From an uncultured Lentisphaerota bacterium (GTDB lineage: Bacteria > Verrucomicrobiota > Kiritimatiellia > RFP12 > UBA1067): 63,757 nt of DNA. Both the position numbers and the translations under genes were made by a program. Below are positions 1 to 7,923 of the stretch, piece after piece. The notes beneath the pieces were generated by a model that was not told where the DNA came from, made no database searches, and was given only the letters and a program-made list of their open reading frames with translations. The stretch is taken from contig CAMKJU010000012.1 of the NCBI GenBank assembly GCA_946413265.1, positions 1 through 63,757 of the forward strand, given 5' to 3'. Position 1 is the first letter of the stretch. The number at the start of each line of letters is the position of its first letter.

Positions 1-490
1 CGAATTCCCGCGCAACTTCCGCCGTGCTGCGCCCCCCGACCGTACAGGCCTCGAAGATCGCCCGCGTGCGTTCGGAACAACGCCAGCCGGACACCACCCG
101 CGCCCGTGTCCTGACGCGGATCGCCGCCTCTTCGCGCGCTTCCACGATCTGCGGCACCACGGCCGGAACAGCGATCTCAATTCCGTCAATCTCAACCGTC
201 ATATCGCGACATCTGGCCTTCGCCCGTCGATGGTAATCAATCACTTGACGGGCGACCTGCGTTTTCAAGTACGAACACGTCTCGGCCGCGCTCCGTGCCC
301 GAAAGCGTCCACCCCGGACCGCCGCGACGAACTTGATAAACACGTCCTGCACCGCGTCGTCTGGCTCGTCGCATCCGCGCCTCACGGCGTAGGCGCGCAT
401 GATGGGCGCGAAGGCGGCGTAGAACGCCGTCCATGCCTGGTCGTCATCTTGCTCGATGTCCGAGCAGATCGAATCATCTATCTTTTCCAT
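1..490 (-). CDS. ECF-type RNA polymerase sigma factor (partial, C-terminus beyond window)
   Basis: Reading from the ATG at 490 gives an open frame to the window edge (163 codons). The N-terminal part (MEKIDDSICSD, then AWTAFYAAFAPIMRAYA and DAVQDVFIKFVAAV) matches a sigma-70 region 2 helix pattern, followed by QVARQVIDYHRRAKAR typical of the end of region 2. The last visible part, SERTRAIFEACTVGGRSTAEVAREF split over the edge, looks like the region 4 helix-turn-helix. An AAAAGGA Shine-Dalgarno sequence lies 9 bases before the ATG. It lies 20 bases downstream of a tRNA gene and is probably transcribed with it. Family assignment is fairly secure; target promoters are unknown, and no anti-sigma factor is visible because the gene runs off the window. 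Confidence 0.8.
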   Translation of the reverse strand, partial: MEKIDDSICSDIEQDDDQAWTAFYAAFAPIMRAYAVRRGCDEPDDAVQDVFIKFVAAVRGGRFRARSAAETCSYLKTQVARQVIDYHRRAKARCRDMTVEIDGIEIAVPAVVPQIVEAREEAAIRVRTRARVVSGWRCSERTRAIFEACTVGGRSTAEVAREF

Positions 491-510
491 GTCTGAAAAT
501 CCTTTTGAAC

Positions 511-589
511 TGGTGGGCCTGGCGGGAATCGAACCCGCAAAGACCTGCGGTCTGAACGCAGTATGTCTGCCAAGTTGCATCACAGGCCC
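511..589 (-). tRNA. tRNA with CAG (Leu) anticodon and short variable loop
   Basis: The transcript folds as a cloverleaf: acceptor GGGCCTG/CAGGCCC, discriminator A and encoded CCA, anticodon stem CTGCG/CGCAG with loop TTCAGAC (anticodon CAG, leucine), T stem GCGGG/CCCGC with loop TTCGAAT. The variable region is only about six bases, whereas bacterial tRNA-Leu normally carries a long variable arm. The D stem is weak, three pairs plus a C-A mismatch. First of three tandem tRNAs upstream of the sigma factor gene. Confidence 0.85.
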
Positions 590-591
590 AT

Positions 592-668
592 TGGTGCTCC
601 CGGAGGGATTCGAACCCACAAAACAGATGGTTTGGGCATCCGATGTCTGCCTGTTGCATCACGGGAGC
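592..668 (-). tRNA. tRNA with CAA (Leu) anticodon, short variable loop, C33
   Basis: Acceptor GCTCCCG/CGGGAGC, A73 and encoded CCA. Anticodon stem GGATG/CATCT encloses the loop CCCAAAC, giving anticodon CAA (leucine UUG) with C instead of the near-universal U at position 33. T arm GTGGG/CCCTC has one T-T mismatch and a normal TTCGAAT loop. The variable loop is five bases. The D-arm sequence ATGCAAC...GGCAGACAT is shared with the neighbouring CAG tRNA, so the two are recent relatives. The odd position 33 and the mismatch make normal decoding uncertain. Confidence 0.8.
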
Positions 669-670
669 GT

Positions 671-748
671 TGGTGGAACCGGCGGGATTCGAACCCGCAC
701 TGTCTTGCACCTCAAGCAAGCGCCTCCTGCCAGTTGGGCTACGGTTCC
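671..748 (-). tRNA. tRNA with GAG (Leu) anticodon and short variable loop
   Basis: Acceptor GGAACCG/CGGTTCC, A73 and encoded CCA; D stem GCC/GGC; anticodon stem CTTGC/GCAAG with loop TTGAGGT, anticodon GAG (leucine CUU/CUC); variable loop ACAGT; T arm GCGGG/CCCGC with TTCGAAT. Structurally the best of the three. Again class I in form, without the long variable arm expected of bacterial tRNA-Leu. It is the first of the three after the upstream hairpin. Confidence 0.85.
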
Positions 749-776
749 GTGCGTTGTGAAAGATCAAGGTATGCAA

Positions 777-810
777 AGAGGCCGGCTCCGCGTGCGCGGG
801 GCCGGCCTCT
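777..810 (-). terminator. GC-rich terminator/attenuator hairpin ahead of the tRNAs
   Basis: A ten-base stem (AGAGGCCGGC at 777-786 with GCCGGCCTCT at 801-810) continues as an inner CCGCG/CGCGG stem. On the minus strand it is followed by CTCTTTGC, a weak T run. It lies between the leucine-rich leader ORF and the tRNA genes. A smaller hairpin CTGCTG/CAGCAG (819-837) sits between the leader stop codon and this stem, giving the layout of a translational attenuator. Confidence 0.6.
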
Positions 811-840
811 CCTTCCAACTGCTGACGATTCCAGCAGGCT

Positions 841-927
841 TCAATTGATGAACCCCGAGCAATAGCGTCCAAGCAGCAGATTAAGCATCTGCCGCTTCGC
901 GCGCAATAACTCTAGGCTCTTCTTCAT
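841..927 (-). CDS. leucine-rich 28-residue leader peptide
   Basis: ATG at 927 preceded by AGAAGGAAAAGAG, a good ribosome-binding site about 9-10 bases upstream. The product MKKSLELLRAKRQMLNLLLG followed by RYCSGFIN has seven leucines in 28 residues, with a cluster CTT AAT CTG CTG CTT at codons 15-19 and CTA, TTA, TTG earlier. The stop codon is followed at once by a hairpin and then the strong stem at 777-810. Inference: a leader peptide that senses charged leucyl-tRNA. Alternatively it is an unrelated short protein; no homologue is recognised. Confidence 0.5.
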   Translation of the reverse strand: MKKSLELLRAKRQMLNLLLGRYCSGFIN

Positions 928-1082
928 TTGAAAACTCTTTTCCTTCTTTCTTTCACCAGCATAAACGCATTCACCCGGAAAGCGTTACACCAGTTTTGAC
1001 AAAAAAACCTACAAGCAATAACCGTGCCAACGCCATTCATTGCCAATTACCTTGCCAATTGCCTTACAAAACCTATATGGTC

Positions 1083-2507
1083 TTATAGGCGATATAAATC
1101 TATCGCGTGGCGGGTGAGAGGCGGAATCTTTGCGGCGGACGCTGAAAGACCCAAACATCGGCACCATCGGGCAAGTCCGTCGCGGATTTCCTTCACAACG
1201 GCAGAACGAATCTGGCCCAGTTCCACCGCATTTGCGTAGTAGTAGCTCTCGCATAGCCGCCACTCGAGTTCGTCAGAGGATGGCAAACCGCCTTCTTCTG
1301 CAGGTTCCCACCAGAGCGTATAGCCAGCACGGTTGATGTTCGGCGCCAAAACGGCGAACCGTGGCGCGCCATGCCCTTGCGACAGCGCGTTGATGACGGT
1401 ACCGACAAATGCCGGATGTAGTTTCTCCCCACACAGATCCGACACGCCCCCGCTGCGGTACAAAAACTCAAGGCGCGGCGTCCGTCCAACAAATCCGACA
1501 CACTCCACCACGTCCCCCAGCCTGTAGTCCGTGAAACCGTTTCCCGTCGTCAGGACAACACCGTAACGCCTTCCAACTTCAAGTCGTTCAATCCCGACAG
1601 CCGTTCCGGGAATTGGCTCCGACGTCTCCGGATCGACCGTCTCGAACGCCAACGTGTGCGACGTCACAGCCGCGACACGCTTCCCGAACCAAGGGATCGT
1701 GACGACGCCCTCCGTCGCGAGAAGCCCCTTGCCCTCGACCTCAACGCGAGGGAATATCCGCCGCAAGCGGTCGGCGTCGCCCTTCGCGAACGCAGCGTCC
1801 CAACAGCTGATTACCTTGAGATGTGGCCATACCGCCGCATAGTTCCGCGCTGCGAGCCGCTCACCCAGTTGCGCACCTTCCCGTATTGGGGCCTTGCGAA
1901 ATCCTTCGCCCCAGTCACCCGTTACCAGCGCATGCGCGAGTTCAGCCGCATACTCCGTCATGTACTCAAGGATGCGGATAAAGAAGGACGGATGCCACAC
2001 CGAGACGATTCCCAGTCGGCGCGAAGCGAGCAGCCCGAGCGCGGTGAGGCGCAGATGGCGCGCGGGGTCGCGCACCCCACGCACGATGTCCGACACGGGA
2101 AACAGCGTCCACGTGATCCGACATCTCAACGAGCCAAGATATTCGCGGTCCTCTGCGAACCCGCAGCGCGCATCGCCGTCCGCGCCGTGCACCTCGGTGG
2201 TCGGCGAAATCGCCCAATAGTGCGTGCCGAGGAAAAGCCCGGGATGTCGGAGATAGAGCGAAGCCATCCACGGATTCACCGCGCGCATGAACTCGCGACG
2301 GAGCTGTTCGGTGTACGGTATCAACTTGTTCGCGCCAGTCGATCCGCTGGTGGGTTCGTAGAGGATGACATCTTCTTCCCGTGTCGGCCGCCGCCGCCGC
2401 GCCACGACCGCCTGCGCATGCGTCGGGTTGCGCAGCGCCAGCGCAAAACGGATGGTGTCCGGCAAGGTCGAGGCGAACCAGAGCAAGTTGGAGAGGAACA
2501 CTTTCAT
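1083..2507 (-). CDS. GH3-family acyl-adenylating ligase
   Basis: A 474-residue protein. Residues 49-66 (LYEPTSGSTGANKLIPYT) form the ATP/AMP-binding motif of the GH3 family within the ANL superfamily; the overall length and the later motifs (SCWDAAFA, LLATEGVVTIP, GNGFTDYRLGDVVECVG, FLYRSGGVSDLCGEKLHP) fit GH3 proteins, which activate an acyl group as the adenylate and usually pass it to an amine. The ATG at 2507 overlaps the upstream stop (ATGA) and has GGAG eight bases before it, so this start is preferred over one 32 codons earlier. It is the last gene of the radical SAM cassette and probably performs the final activation or amide-forming step. Substrate unknown. Confidence 0.8.
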   Translation of the reverse strand: MKVFLSNLLWFASTLPDTIRFALALRNPTHAQAVVARRRRPTREEDVILYEPTSGSTGANKLIPYTEQLRREFMRAVNPWMASLYLRHPGLFLGTHYWAISPTTEVHGADGDARCGFAEDREYLGSLRCRITWTLFPVSDIVRGVRDPARHLRLTALGLLASRRLGIVSVWHPSFFIRILEYMTEYAAELAHALVTGDWGEGFRKAPIREGAQLGERLAARNYAAVWPHLKVISCWDAAFAKGDADRLRRIFPRVEVEGKGLLATEGVVTIPWFGKRVAAVTSHTLAFETVDPETSEPIPGTAVGIERLEVGRRYGVVLTTGNGFTDYRLGDVVECVGFVGRTPRLEFLYRSGGVSDLCGEKLHPAFVGTVINALSQGHGAPRFAVLAPNINRAGYTLWWEPAEEGGLPSSDELEWRLCESYYYANAVELGQIRSAVVKEIRDGLARWCRCLGLSASAAKIPPLTRHAIDLYRL

Positions 2508-3208
2508 GGTGCAGGCTCCAGATGCCATTCCGGATCCGTCGCCTCGATCACGCGCAACCCCAGCCGGTTGAGGTTGTCCGTCGCAAGCGGCGCAAGGCAG
2601 CACAGCTCGTCACCGTTCATCCATCCCGGATTCAACGCGCGGAAACGGACGGACTCCGTGTCCCTGCGCAGAAGGTCGCCGCGGAGACGGTCTTTCTTTC
2701 CCACGAAATGCAGTACTCCAGTCGCTGGATTGTATTCGCGCGGGTAGAACGCGGACGCAACGCGCGCGAGACGCGCTGAAAGATCGGCATCCGCAACAGG
2801 CCCCGGTACGTAACGTCTGAAGAAGGTTGGGAGGAAACGGTACGTACGCGCCCCCTTGCTGATGAGAAACCAGTACGCCGTCTCATCAGGGAACATGCAC
2901 TCCACAAACTTAATCATGTGGCCGAACCCGCCCGCGAGGCCCCATTGTCCGCGCTGGGACGTCTCGACCACCGTGTCCCCGCTGAATAGAACGCGCATCC
3001 CCGCAACTTCGACGAGTTTCATCGTGGAGAATCCGCATACGCCCGTTCCGCGCAGGAGAATCGCGTAGTCCTTCTCCGCAAGATCGCGACGGAAGTCCGC
3101 CTCGTCCGCACCGACGTAGAACTCCCGGTAAAGGCGTTCCATCGCAGCGATGTCCGCTTCGCGGAGCAGGCTTCGGCTCCAAATCTCCACCTTCACGTCC
3201 GCGGTCAT
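2504..3208 (-). CDS. GNAT-like protein, second of two
   Basis: A 234-residue soluble protein with no signal peptide or membrane segment. The N-terminal half (MTADVKVEIWSRSLLREADI, then LYREFYVGADEADFRRDLAEKDYAILL and GVCGFSTMKLVEVAGMRVLFSGDTVV) has the strand-helix order of GNAT acyltransferases, but the classic acetyl-CoA loop is not clear. It starts at an ATGA overlap with the GNAT-like gene upstream and ends at an ATGA overlap with the GH3 gene, so translation is coupled. Inferred role: acyl or aminoacyl transfer in the same pathway. It could also be a divergent fatty-acyl or FemX-like transferase; identity is only tentative. Confidence 0.55.
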   Translation of the reverse strand: MTADVKVEIWSRSLLREADIAAMERLYREFYVGADEADFRRDLAEKDYAILLRGTGVCGFSTMKLVEVAGMRVLFSGDTVVETSQRGQWGLAGGFGHMIKFVECMFPDETAYWFLISKGARTYRFLPTFFRRYVPGPVADADLSARLARVASAFYPREYNPATGVLHFVGKKDRLRGDLLRRDTESVRFRALNPGWMNGDELCCLAPLATDNLNRLGLRVIEATDPEWHLEPAP

Positions 3209-4236
3209 AGCGCCCCCGCTTCAATGTACGGCACGCCTGTGAACCCATTCAGATCGGCGCCGTATGTGACGATCATGAATTCGCTCTCGTACCGCCACGC
3301 TGCCATGTGGCACGCCGTGTCGACGAGCGGATCGCCATCATGGAGGGAGAAGACCAAGGCGCGCCCGCACGTGCGGGCAGACGCCTCGCGCACAAGCTCC
3401 GCAAACAATTGCGGGTCATCACCCTTGACGAGGGCGTATGCAAGATACGAGCAGGCAAGTTCAGCGCCCGGAGGCGGCAGCGGCGGACGTCCTGTCGCGT
3501 GCGCCCAGAGGTTGGCCGCGCCGCGCAGAAAGCCCGCACGCCCATAACCATCGACCACGATCCGACGGAAATCACCATGATTCCACACTGCCGCCGCACC
3601 AACGACCTCTCCGCCGCGTTTCAACACGAAGAAATCGGATAGCGAGAGAGACGGATGCATTCTTTCCCCGAATACGGGGAAGAGTTGCCGCCGTGGCGCC
3701 TCGCGTTCATAGAACGTGCGCAGCGTCTCGGCAGTGGCAACATCTGCAGAACGTGCTTGCGAAGATGCACGTCCGGCGAGCATGAACGTGAGAACCCTCC
3801 CGTAGGGCATGTAGCGCGGAAGCCCCGCCCTTCCCGACGTGAGCAACATGCGCGCACGTGGATTGCCTGAGAGGATTGTAGTGAACGTGACGGACACGGG
3901 ATCCTCGGACATCCTGCGCTGAAGCGCGGCAAGCCCCCTGAAAAAGCCGTACCCACCGCGCCATGAAGGGAAACTGCGCAGTCCGCTCAGGTACGCCACG
4001 CGGGTCGATTGACCGTCTAGCCAAACAAGGCGCACAGACCGCGTGCCGCACCCCAAGATACCTCGCTTCGGTTCCTCGACCACGAAAATCTCCGTCTCGC
4101 CGCCCTTCAGGCCCTCGCCGGCCGCATAGCCGTTCACATAGCGGTACGAAAGCCGCACCCAGCCTGGCATCGACGCGGCCGCGAGTTCCTGGAGCTGCGG
4201 CTCGTCTTCTGGGCGATAGGTTCGCGCGCAAATCAC
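3205..4236 (-). CDS. GNAT-family acyltransferase, first of two
   Basis: A 343-residue protein beginning MICARTYRPEDEPQLQELAAA, a typical GNAT opening, then IFVVEEPKRGILGCGTRSVRLVW and a helix leading to PSWRGGYGFFRGLAAL, consistent with the CoA-binding region. A second GNAT-like half may follow (DFFVLKRGGEVVGAAAVWN). The GTG at 4236 overlaps the upstream radical SAM stop (GTGA), and the downstream gene overlaps by four bases. The fold is assigned from the N-terminal pattern; the acyl donor and acceptor are unknown. Position in the cassette suggests it acts on the radical SAM product. Confidence 0.65.
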   Translation of the reverse strand: MICARTYRPEDEPQLQELAAASMPGWVRLSYRYVNGYAAGEGLKGGETEIFVVEEPKRGILGCGTRSVRLVWLDGQSTRVAYLSGLRSFPSWRGGYGFFRGLAALQRRMSEDPVSVTFTTILSGNPRARMLLTSGRAGLPRYMPYGRVLTFMLAGRASSQARSADVATAETLRTFYEREAPRRQLFPVFGERMHPSLSLSDFFVLKRGGEVVGAAAVWNHGDFRRIVVDGYGRAGFLRGAANLWAHATGRPPLPPPGAELACSYLAYALVKGDDPQLFAELVREASARTCGRALVFSLHDGDPLVDTACHMAAWRYESEFMIVTYGADLNGFTGVPYIEAGAL

Positions 4237-5555
4237 GGCTCACCCCCGTTTGGAAGGCCCTTCCGCCGCAGGACCTCCTTCTCCTGGGTCAGGTTGGAGG
4301 CGAAAAAGTAGAGCGCCTTCAGAAGTCCGTGCGTGTTCGCGCGGAAGTCCATTCCCCTTTTCAGGATGGATGGCAGCGAATAGAACTTCAGCCGGTATTT
4401 CTCGCACGTCGCAGCCAACTCGTCCGGTGTGAAGTTGCGGGGACGGAAGACGACGTCACCGAAGTGCACGGACTTGTCGAGCCACCATTTTTCATGGAGC
4501 ATCCGCCCCTCGCGCACAAAGCGCGCATAAACGTCCGTTCCGGGAAACGGGACAAGATGATTGAACGCCGCGAAGAAGAACCTGCTCTCCATCGCGAAAT
4601 CGTATGTGCGGCGGAACGTCTCGTGCGTGTCACCGTCGTAGCCGAACACGAACGTCGCATAGATCGAGAGATGGTGGCGGCGCAGGTTCTCGATCGCGGC
4701 GGCATAGTCGGAGTTCGCCGTGTTCACGCGCTTGCCCATCGCCGCAAGCGTGGTGGCGTCCAGCGACTCGAAACCGATCAGCACGCCCGCGCAGCCGCTG
4801 CGCGCCATCAGGGCGAGAAGCTCGTCGTCTTTCGCGCTGTGTATGCTCAGCTGCCCCACCCACCGCTTGCGCGTCGGCTCCATGCGGCGGCAGAGTTCCT
4901 TGAGGCGCGGAACGTCCATTGCGAGATTGTCGTCGACGAAGAAGACGATGTTCTTGTCCAGGGACTCGACCTCGGCCATGACCTCGTCGAGCGAACGCGG
5001 CGTATAGCGGCGGCCGAAGAACTTCTGCACCGAGCAGAACTCGCAGTTGAACGTGCAGCCGCGCGAGGTTTCGACCAGGTTGAGCGGCCCGTAGCGACGG
5101 CCACGGTAGAGCGAACGGTCGGGGATCGGACAGAACACGCCGCCCCGCCCAAAATACCTGCGGCGCAAAGAACCGGCACGCAGATCGGCAAGGATGCCGG
5201 CCCATGTCGTTTCCGCATCGCCGCACACGACGGCGTCGGCGTGTGCGGCGGCCTCGTCCAGGTTCATCGTCGCATGAAATCCGCCGAGGAGCACCTTCGC
5301 GCCCTGTGCGCGAAACCTGTCCGCGATCTCGTAGCTCCGCGCGGCGGTATAGCACTCAACGGGCATCGCCACGATGTCCGGCCGTGCGGAATAGTCCACC
5401 TCGTCAAGACGGTCGTCCATAAACAGGCGGTCAATCCCCTTCGGCGTCAGCGCCGACATCACCGCGAGCGACAGCGGCTCCATGATCCACGTCTTCGGAT
5501 ACGTGGCGCCTCCGCCCTTGTGCCCCACCGCCGGCTGGACGAAAAGGATGGTCAT
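4233..5555 (-). CDS. cobalamin-binding-domain radical SAM enzyme (second of two)
   Basis: A 440-residue protein. Residues 1-140 have the B12-binding Rossmann-like domain (MTILFVQPAVGHKG, IVAMPVECYTAARSYEIADR, KVLLGGFHATMNLDEA). Residues 167-174 (CTFNCEFC) carry the CxxxCxxC motif for the SAM [4Fe-4S] cluster, followed by FFVDDNLA and IGFESLD, regular in this class, and an HLVPFPGTDVYARF segment. The ATG at 5555 overlaps the upstream stop (ATGA) and is preferred to a start 27 codons upstream. Such enzymes often methylate or rearrange unactivated carbons. A paralogue of the same architecture is the first gene of the operon (8999-10357). Confidence 0.88.
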   Translation of the reverse strand: MTILFVQPAVGHKGGGATYPKTWIMEPLSLAVMSALTPKGIDRLFMDDRLDEVDYSARPDIVAMPVECYTAARSYEIADRFRAQGAKVLLGGFHATMNLDEAAAHADAVVCGDAETTWAGILADLRAGSLRRRYFGRGGVFCPIPDRSLYRGRRYGPLNLVETSRGCTFNCEFCSVQKFFGRRYTPRSLDEVMAEVESLDKNIVFFVDDNLAMDVPRLKELCRRMEPTRKRWVGQLSIHSAKDDELLALMARSGCAGVLIGFESLDATTLAAMGKRVNTANSDYAAAIENLRRHHLSIYATFVFGYDGDTHETFRRTYDFAMESRFFFAAFNHLVPFPGTDVYARFVREGRMLHEKWWLDKSVHFGDVVFRPRNFTPDELAATCEKYRLKFYSLPSILKRGMDFRANTHGLLKALYFFASNLTQEKEVLRRKGLPNGGEP

Positions 5556-6661
5556 TCGCATCCCCGCTTTGCGAATTCCGTGTCCACAAGGCAGGCCGGA
5601 ACGAGCCTGTCCCCGTATACCGTCGCGTCGACGCACGGGTCGCAGTGCTCAACCTTCCCGTCTTCGGCAAACTCCGGGAGCGCCTCGACGACAAGGTGCT
5701 TCGGGCGTACGCGCTCGCGGCGGAAGATCGCCGCAAAAACGAATGCGAGGTTGCGCAGCGGCCCACCTGAAAGCGCATTCAACGCAATGCGCGCAAGCGT
5801 CCCCCACTTCCCCGCGCGGACGCGATAGGGCAACTGGATGCGAAACATGCGGAAAACCGCGAACACGGCACGTTCGAGAAGCGACGGCGGCACGACGGCA
5901 AAACCGGTCGTACGCCCGTCCGCGCCAACGCGTTCAAATCCGTGGTAGGTCATCCACCGCCATTTCCGCGAATTCCGAACCCCGCCGATTCCGGCGAATG
6001 GACGCCAGCCATGCTCCGCCACGAGCGAGGCCATCTCCTGGACGCCGTTCCCCGCGGAGGCGCGCTCACAGCCTTCATCAAACGTCTGCATGTCGCGCTC
6101 AAGCGTCAGCCAGAGGTACTGACACCCTTCACACCGAAAAAAGGCCTCCAGGATGGAATCTACCTCCGCGCGCCGCCGGACATTCACCGTCGCGACAGCC
6201 ACGCCCTCAATCCCGCAGGCGTTCGCAATCGCGCATTTCGATTTGATAATGGAAAATGCGTCATCGGCCGTGGCGTCTTGGGGAAGATCGGGACGCTTCT
6301 GCCCGGGCTGGACGTGCAACATGACAAAATCAAGCCCCGCGCTCGCCAATTCGCGCGCAGCCGATTCGTCCCAGAGGATGCCGTTGGTGAGAAGCGAAGG
6401 GCTCAACCCCTCGCCGTGAACCAAGCGAACGATTTCGGCGATCTGCGGATGGAGCAATGGCTCACCGCCGCTGATGCCCACAGTTGCTACGTTCCTCAGC
6501 CGCCGAAGGAGAGAAAGCTCCGTCCGGATCTCCTCAAGCGGCTTGACGGATGGAGGACGGCGGTTGAAACACGCCTTGCAGACGCAGTTGCATCCGCGCA
6601 CCACGTCGATGATGGCGCTCGGAACATCCTTCCCGCGCCAGGGCAGTCGAATTGGCTTCAT
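5552..6661 (-). CDS. radical SAM enzyme with C-terminal cysteine cluster (copy 2)
   Basis: A 369-residue protein opening MKPIRLPWRGKDVPSAIIDV, then C24, C28 and C31 (GCNCVCKACF) as the radical SAM motif, and ISGGEPLLHPQI as the SAM-contacting GGE motif. The C-terminus has EHCDPCVDATVYGDRLVPAC, three cysteines likely to bind an auxiliary cluster or zinc (SPASM-like). It is clearly paralogous to the product of 7920-9002, sharing the opening, the motif spacing and the C-terminal cysteines. ATGA overlaps on both sides. A start 73 codons upstream is open but lies within the preceding gene and was rejected. Confidence 0.87.
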   Translation of the reverse strand: MKPIRLPWRGKDVPSAIIDVVRGCNCVCKACFNRRPPSVKPLEEIRTELSLLRRLRNVATVGISGGEPLLHPQIAEIVRLVHGEGLSPSLLTNGILWDESAARELASAGLDFVMLHVQPGQKRPDLPQDATADDAFSIIKSKCAIANACGIEGVAVATVNVRRRAEVDSILEAFFRCEGCQYLWLTLERDMQTFDEGCERASAGNGVQEMASLVAEHGWRPFAGIGGVRNSRKWRWMTYHGFERVGADGRTTGFAVVPPSLLERAVFAVFRMFRIQLPYRVRAGKWGTLARIALNALSGGPLRNLAFVFAAIFRRERVRPKHLVVEALPEFAEDGKVEHCDPCVDATVYGDRLVPACLVDTEFAKRGCE

Positions 6662-7923
6662 CTTTTCCTTTCCTTCCCCATGCGGTAGGCCGCACACACC
6701 GGATACAGGCTTCCATCGGCGCACGCAAGCGCCGAGCCACACCGCTCGATTCTCTCCGAAAGCATGAATTCTCGATTCGGAAGATTGTCCACGACCGCAA
6801 GCACGGCACGCCCACCGAACCCGCACAGCCACCGATGCGCGAAAAGCGGCAGGCTCCTCATGCCGGCGAACCGGACCCACGCGAGCAACGCCCGCAGCGA
6901 GGGCGGCAACAGCCCGCTGCCATCAATGGCGGCAAGGCGTTCGCATAGCCGACGCATTGCTGCGGAGGACGCAAGAGGCGACAGCCGCGCACGCACTCCC
7001 GCCCCCCGTGCGGAGACGGCGCAAACAGCACAGCAATCCGGATGGACCCCGATGCCGAATGCCGGGACGTTGGGCGCTGGGACGAACGAATCGAAGGCCT
7101 CGACGGGGAACTCGCGACTCTCGCAGAGCGCGCGCACGATTCGCTCGCGGTCAATTCGGTCATGAAGACTTCGCCGTCCGAAATCTGCAAACGGCTGGAA
7201 CAGGACGTGCGTCAGCGCAGGAAACCGGGTTGCAAGCAACCGGAAAACGGGCCCGACTTCGCAGATGTTCCGCTCGCAGACCGTCATGTTCGCCGCAAGT
7301 CCGAGTCCCGCCGCAGCGGCCCGCTCAAAGGCGGCGAGCTTTGCCTCCACATAGTCGTCGCCCCTCATCAGACGGCTCGTCTCGGGAGACAGGGTGTCAA
7401 AGGAGATCACGACCTTCGACAGCCCCGTTCTGCGCAGGCGTGCGGCAAGGGATGCATCACGCGAGAAGGCGAGACCGTTCGTGATGAGCACGACCTTGAG
7501 CCCGAGTTCACGCTTCAGGCGTCGAATCAGCTCCTCAAGGGCAGGGTGTTCGGTCGGCTCGCCTCCGGTAAGGGACACGGCCTTCACGCCCGCATCTTTC
7601 GCGATGCGCGCCTTCTCCAAGACATCCCCGACAGACGCCGGGGGTCCGTCACCGGACGACGCAAAGCAGATTGGGCATTTCATCGTGCACCTGTCAGTCA
7701 CATGCAGAAGCGCGAACTGGAAACGCCGCGCGGCAGGCAACTGGGGGAAAGAACGAAAATGCGTGAACAGCTCCACGTCGGAGCTCAGCGAGAATACGGT
7801 GCCTGGCGCGTGCGGACACTCCACCCGGCACATCACCGCGCCGTCCGCCTCAAACGCCTCAGCCGGATGTTCCGCTTTGCATGTAAAGCACCAGACGCGC
7901 GTCCGCTCGCGAAAACCACTCAT
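6658..7923 (-). CDS. radical SAM enzyme resembling the tetraether lipid synthase (Tes/MJ0619) group
   Basis: A 421-residue protein. An N-terminal cysteine-rich knuckle (C12, C15, C32, C36) precedes the radical SAM motif at residues 79-86 (CTMKCPIC in VTDRCTMKCPICFASSG), followed by SLTGGEPTEHP. Towards the C-terminus is GVHPDCCAVCAV, which recalls the HPxC segment of Tes-like enzymes that join lipid carbon chains. The motif RCxxxCPxCFA also fits that group. Assignment to Tes is from memory of motifs and is tentative; a general MoaA/SPASM-type enzyme is the alternative. ATGA overlaps link it to both neighbours. Located third in the operon. Confidence 0.75.
   Translation of the reverse strand: MSGFRERTRVWCFTCKAEHPAEAFEADGAVMCRVECPHAPGTVFSLSSDVELFTHFRSFPQLPAARRFQFALLHVTDRCTMKCPICFASSGDGPPASVGDVLEKARIAKDAGVKAVSLTGGEPTEHPALEELIRRLKRELGLKVVLITNGLAFSRDASLAARLRRTGLSKVVISFDTLSPETSRLMRGDDYVEAKLAAFERAAAAGLGLAANMTVCERNICEVGPVFRLLATRFPALTHVLFQPFADFGRRSLHDRIDRERIVRALCESREFPVEAFDSFVPAPNVPAFGIGVHPDCCAVCAVSARGAGVRARLSPLASSAAMRRLCERLAAIDGSGLLPPSLRALLAWVRFAGMRSLPLFAHRWLCGFGGRAVLAVVDNLPNREFMLSERIERCGSALACADGSLYPVCAAYRMGKERKR

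Noticed and set aside
474..872. 132-codon minus-strand frame over the tRNA genes
   Set aside because: It consists of read-through of three tRNA genes and a terminator hairpin.
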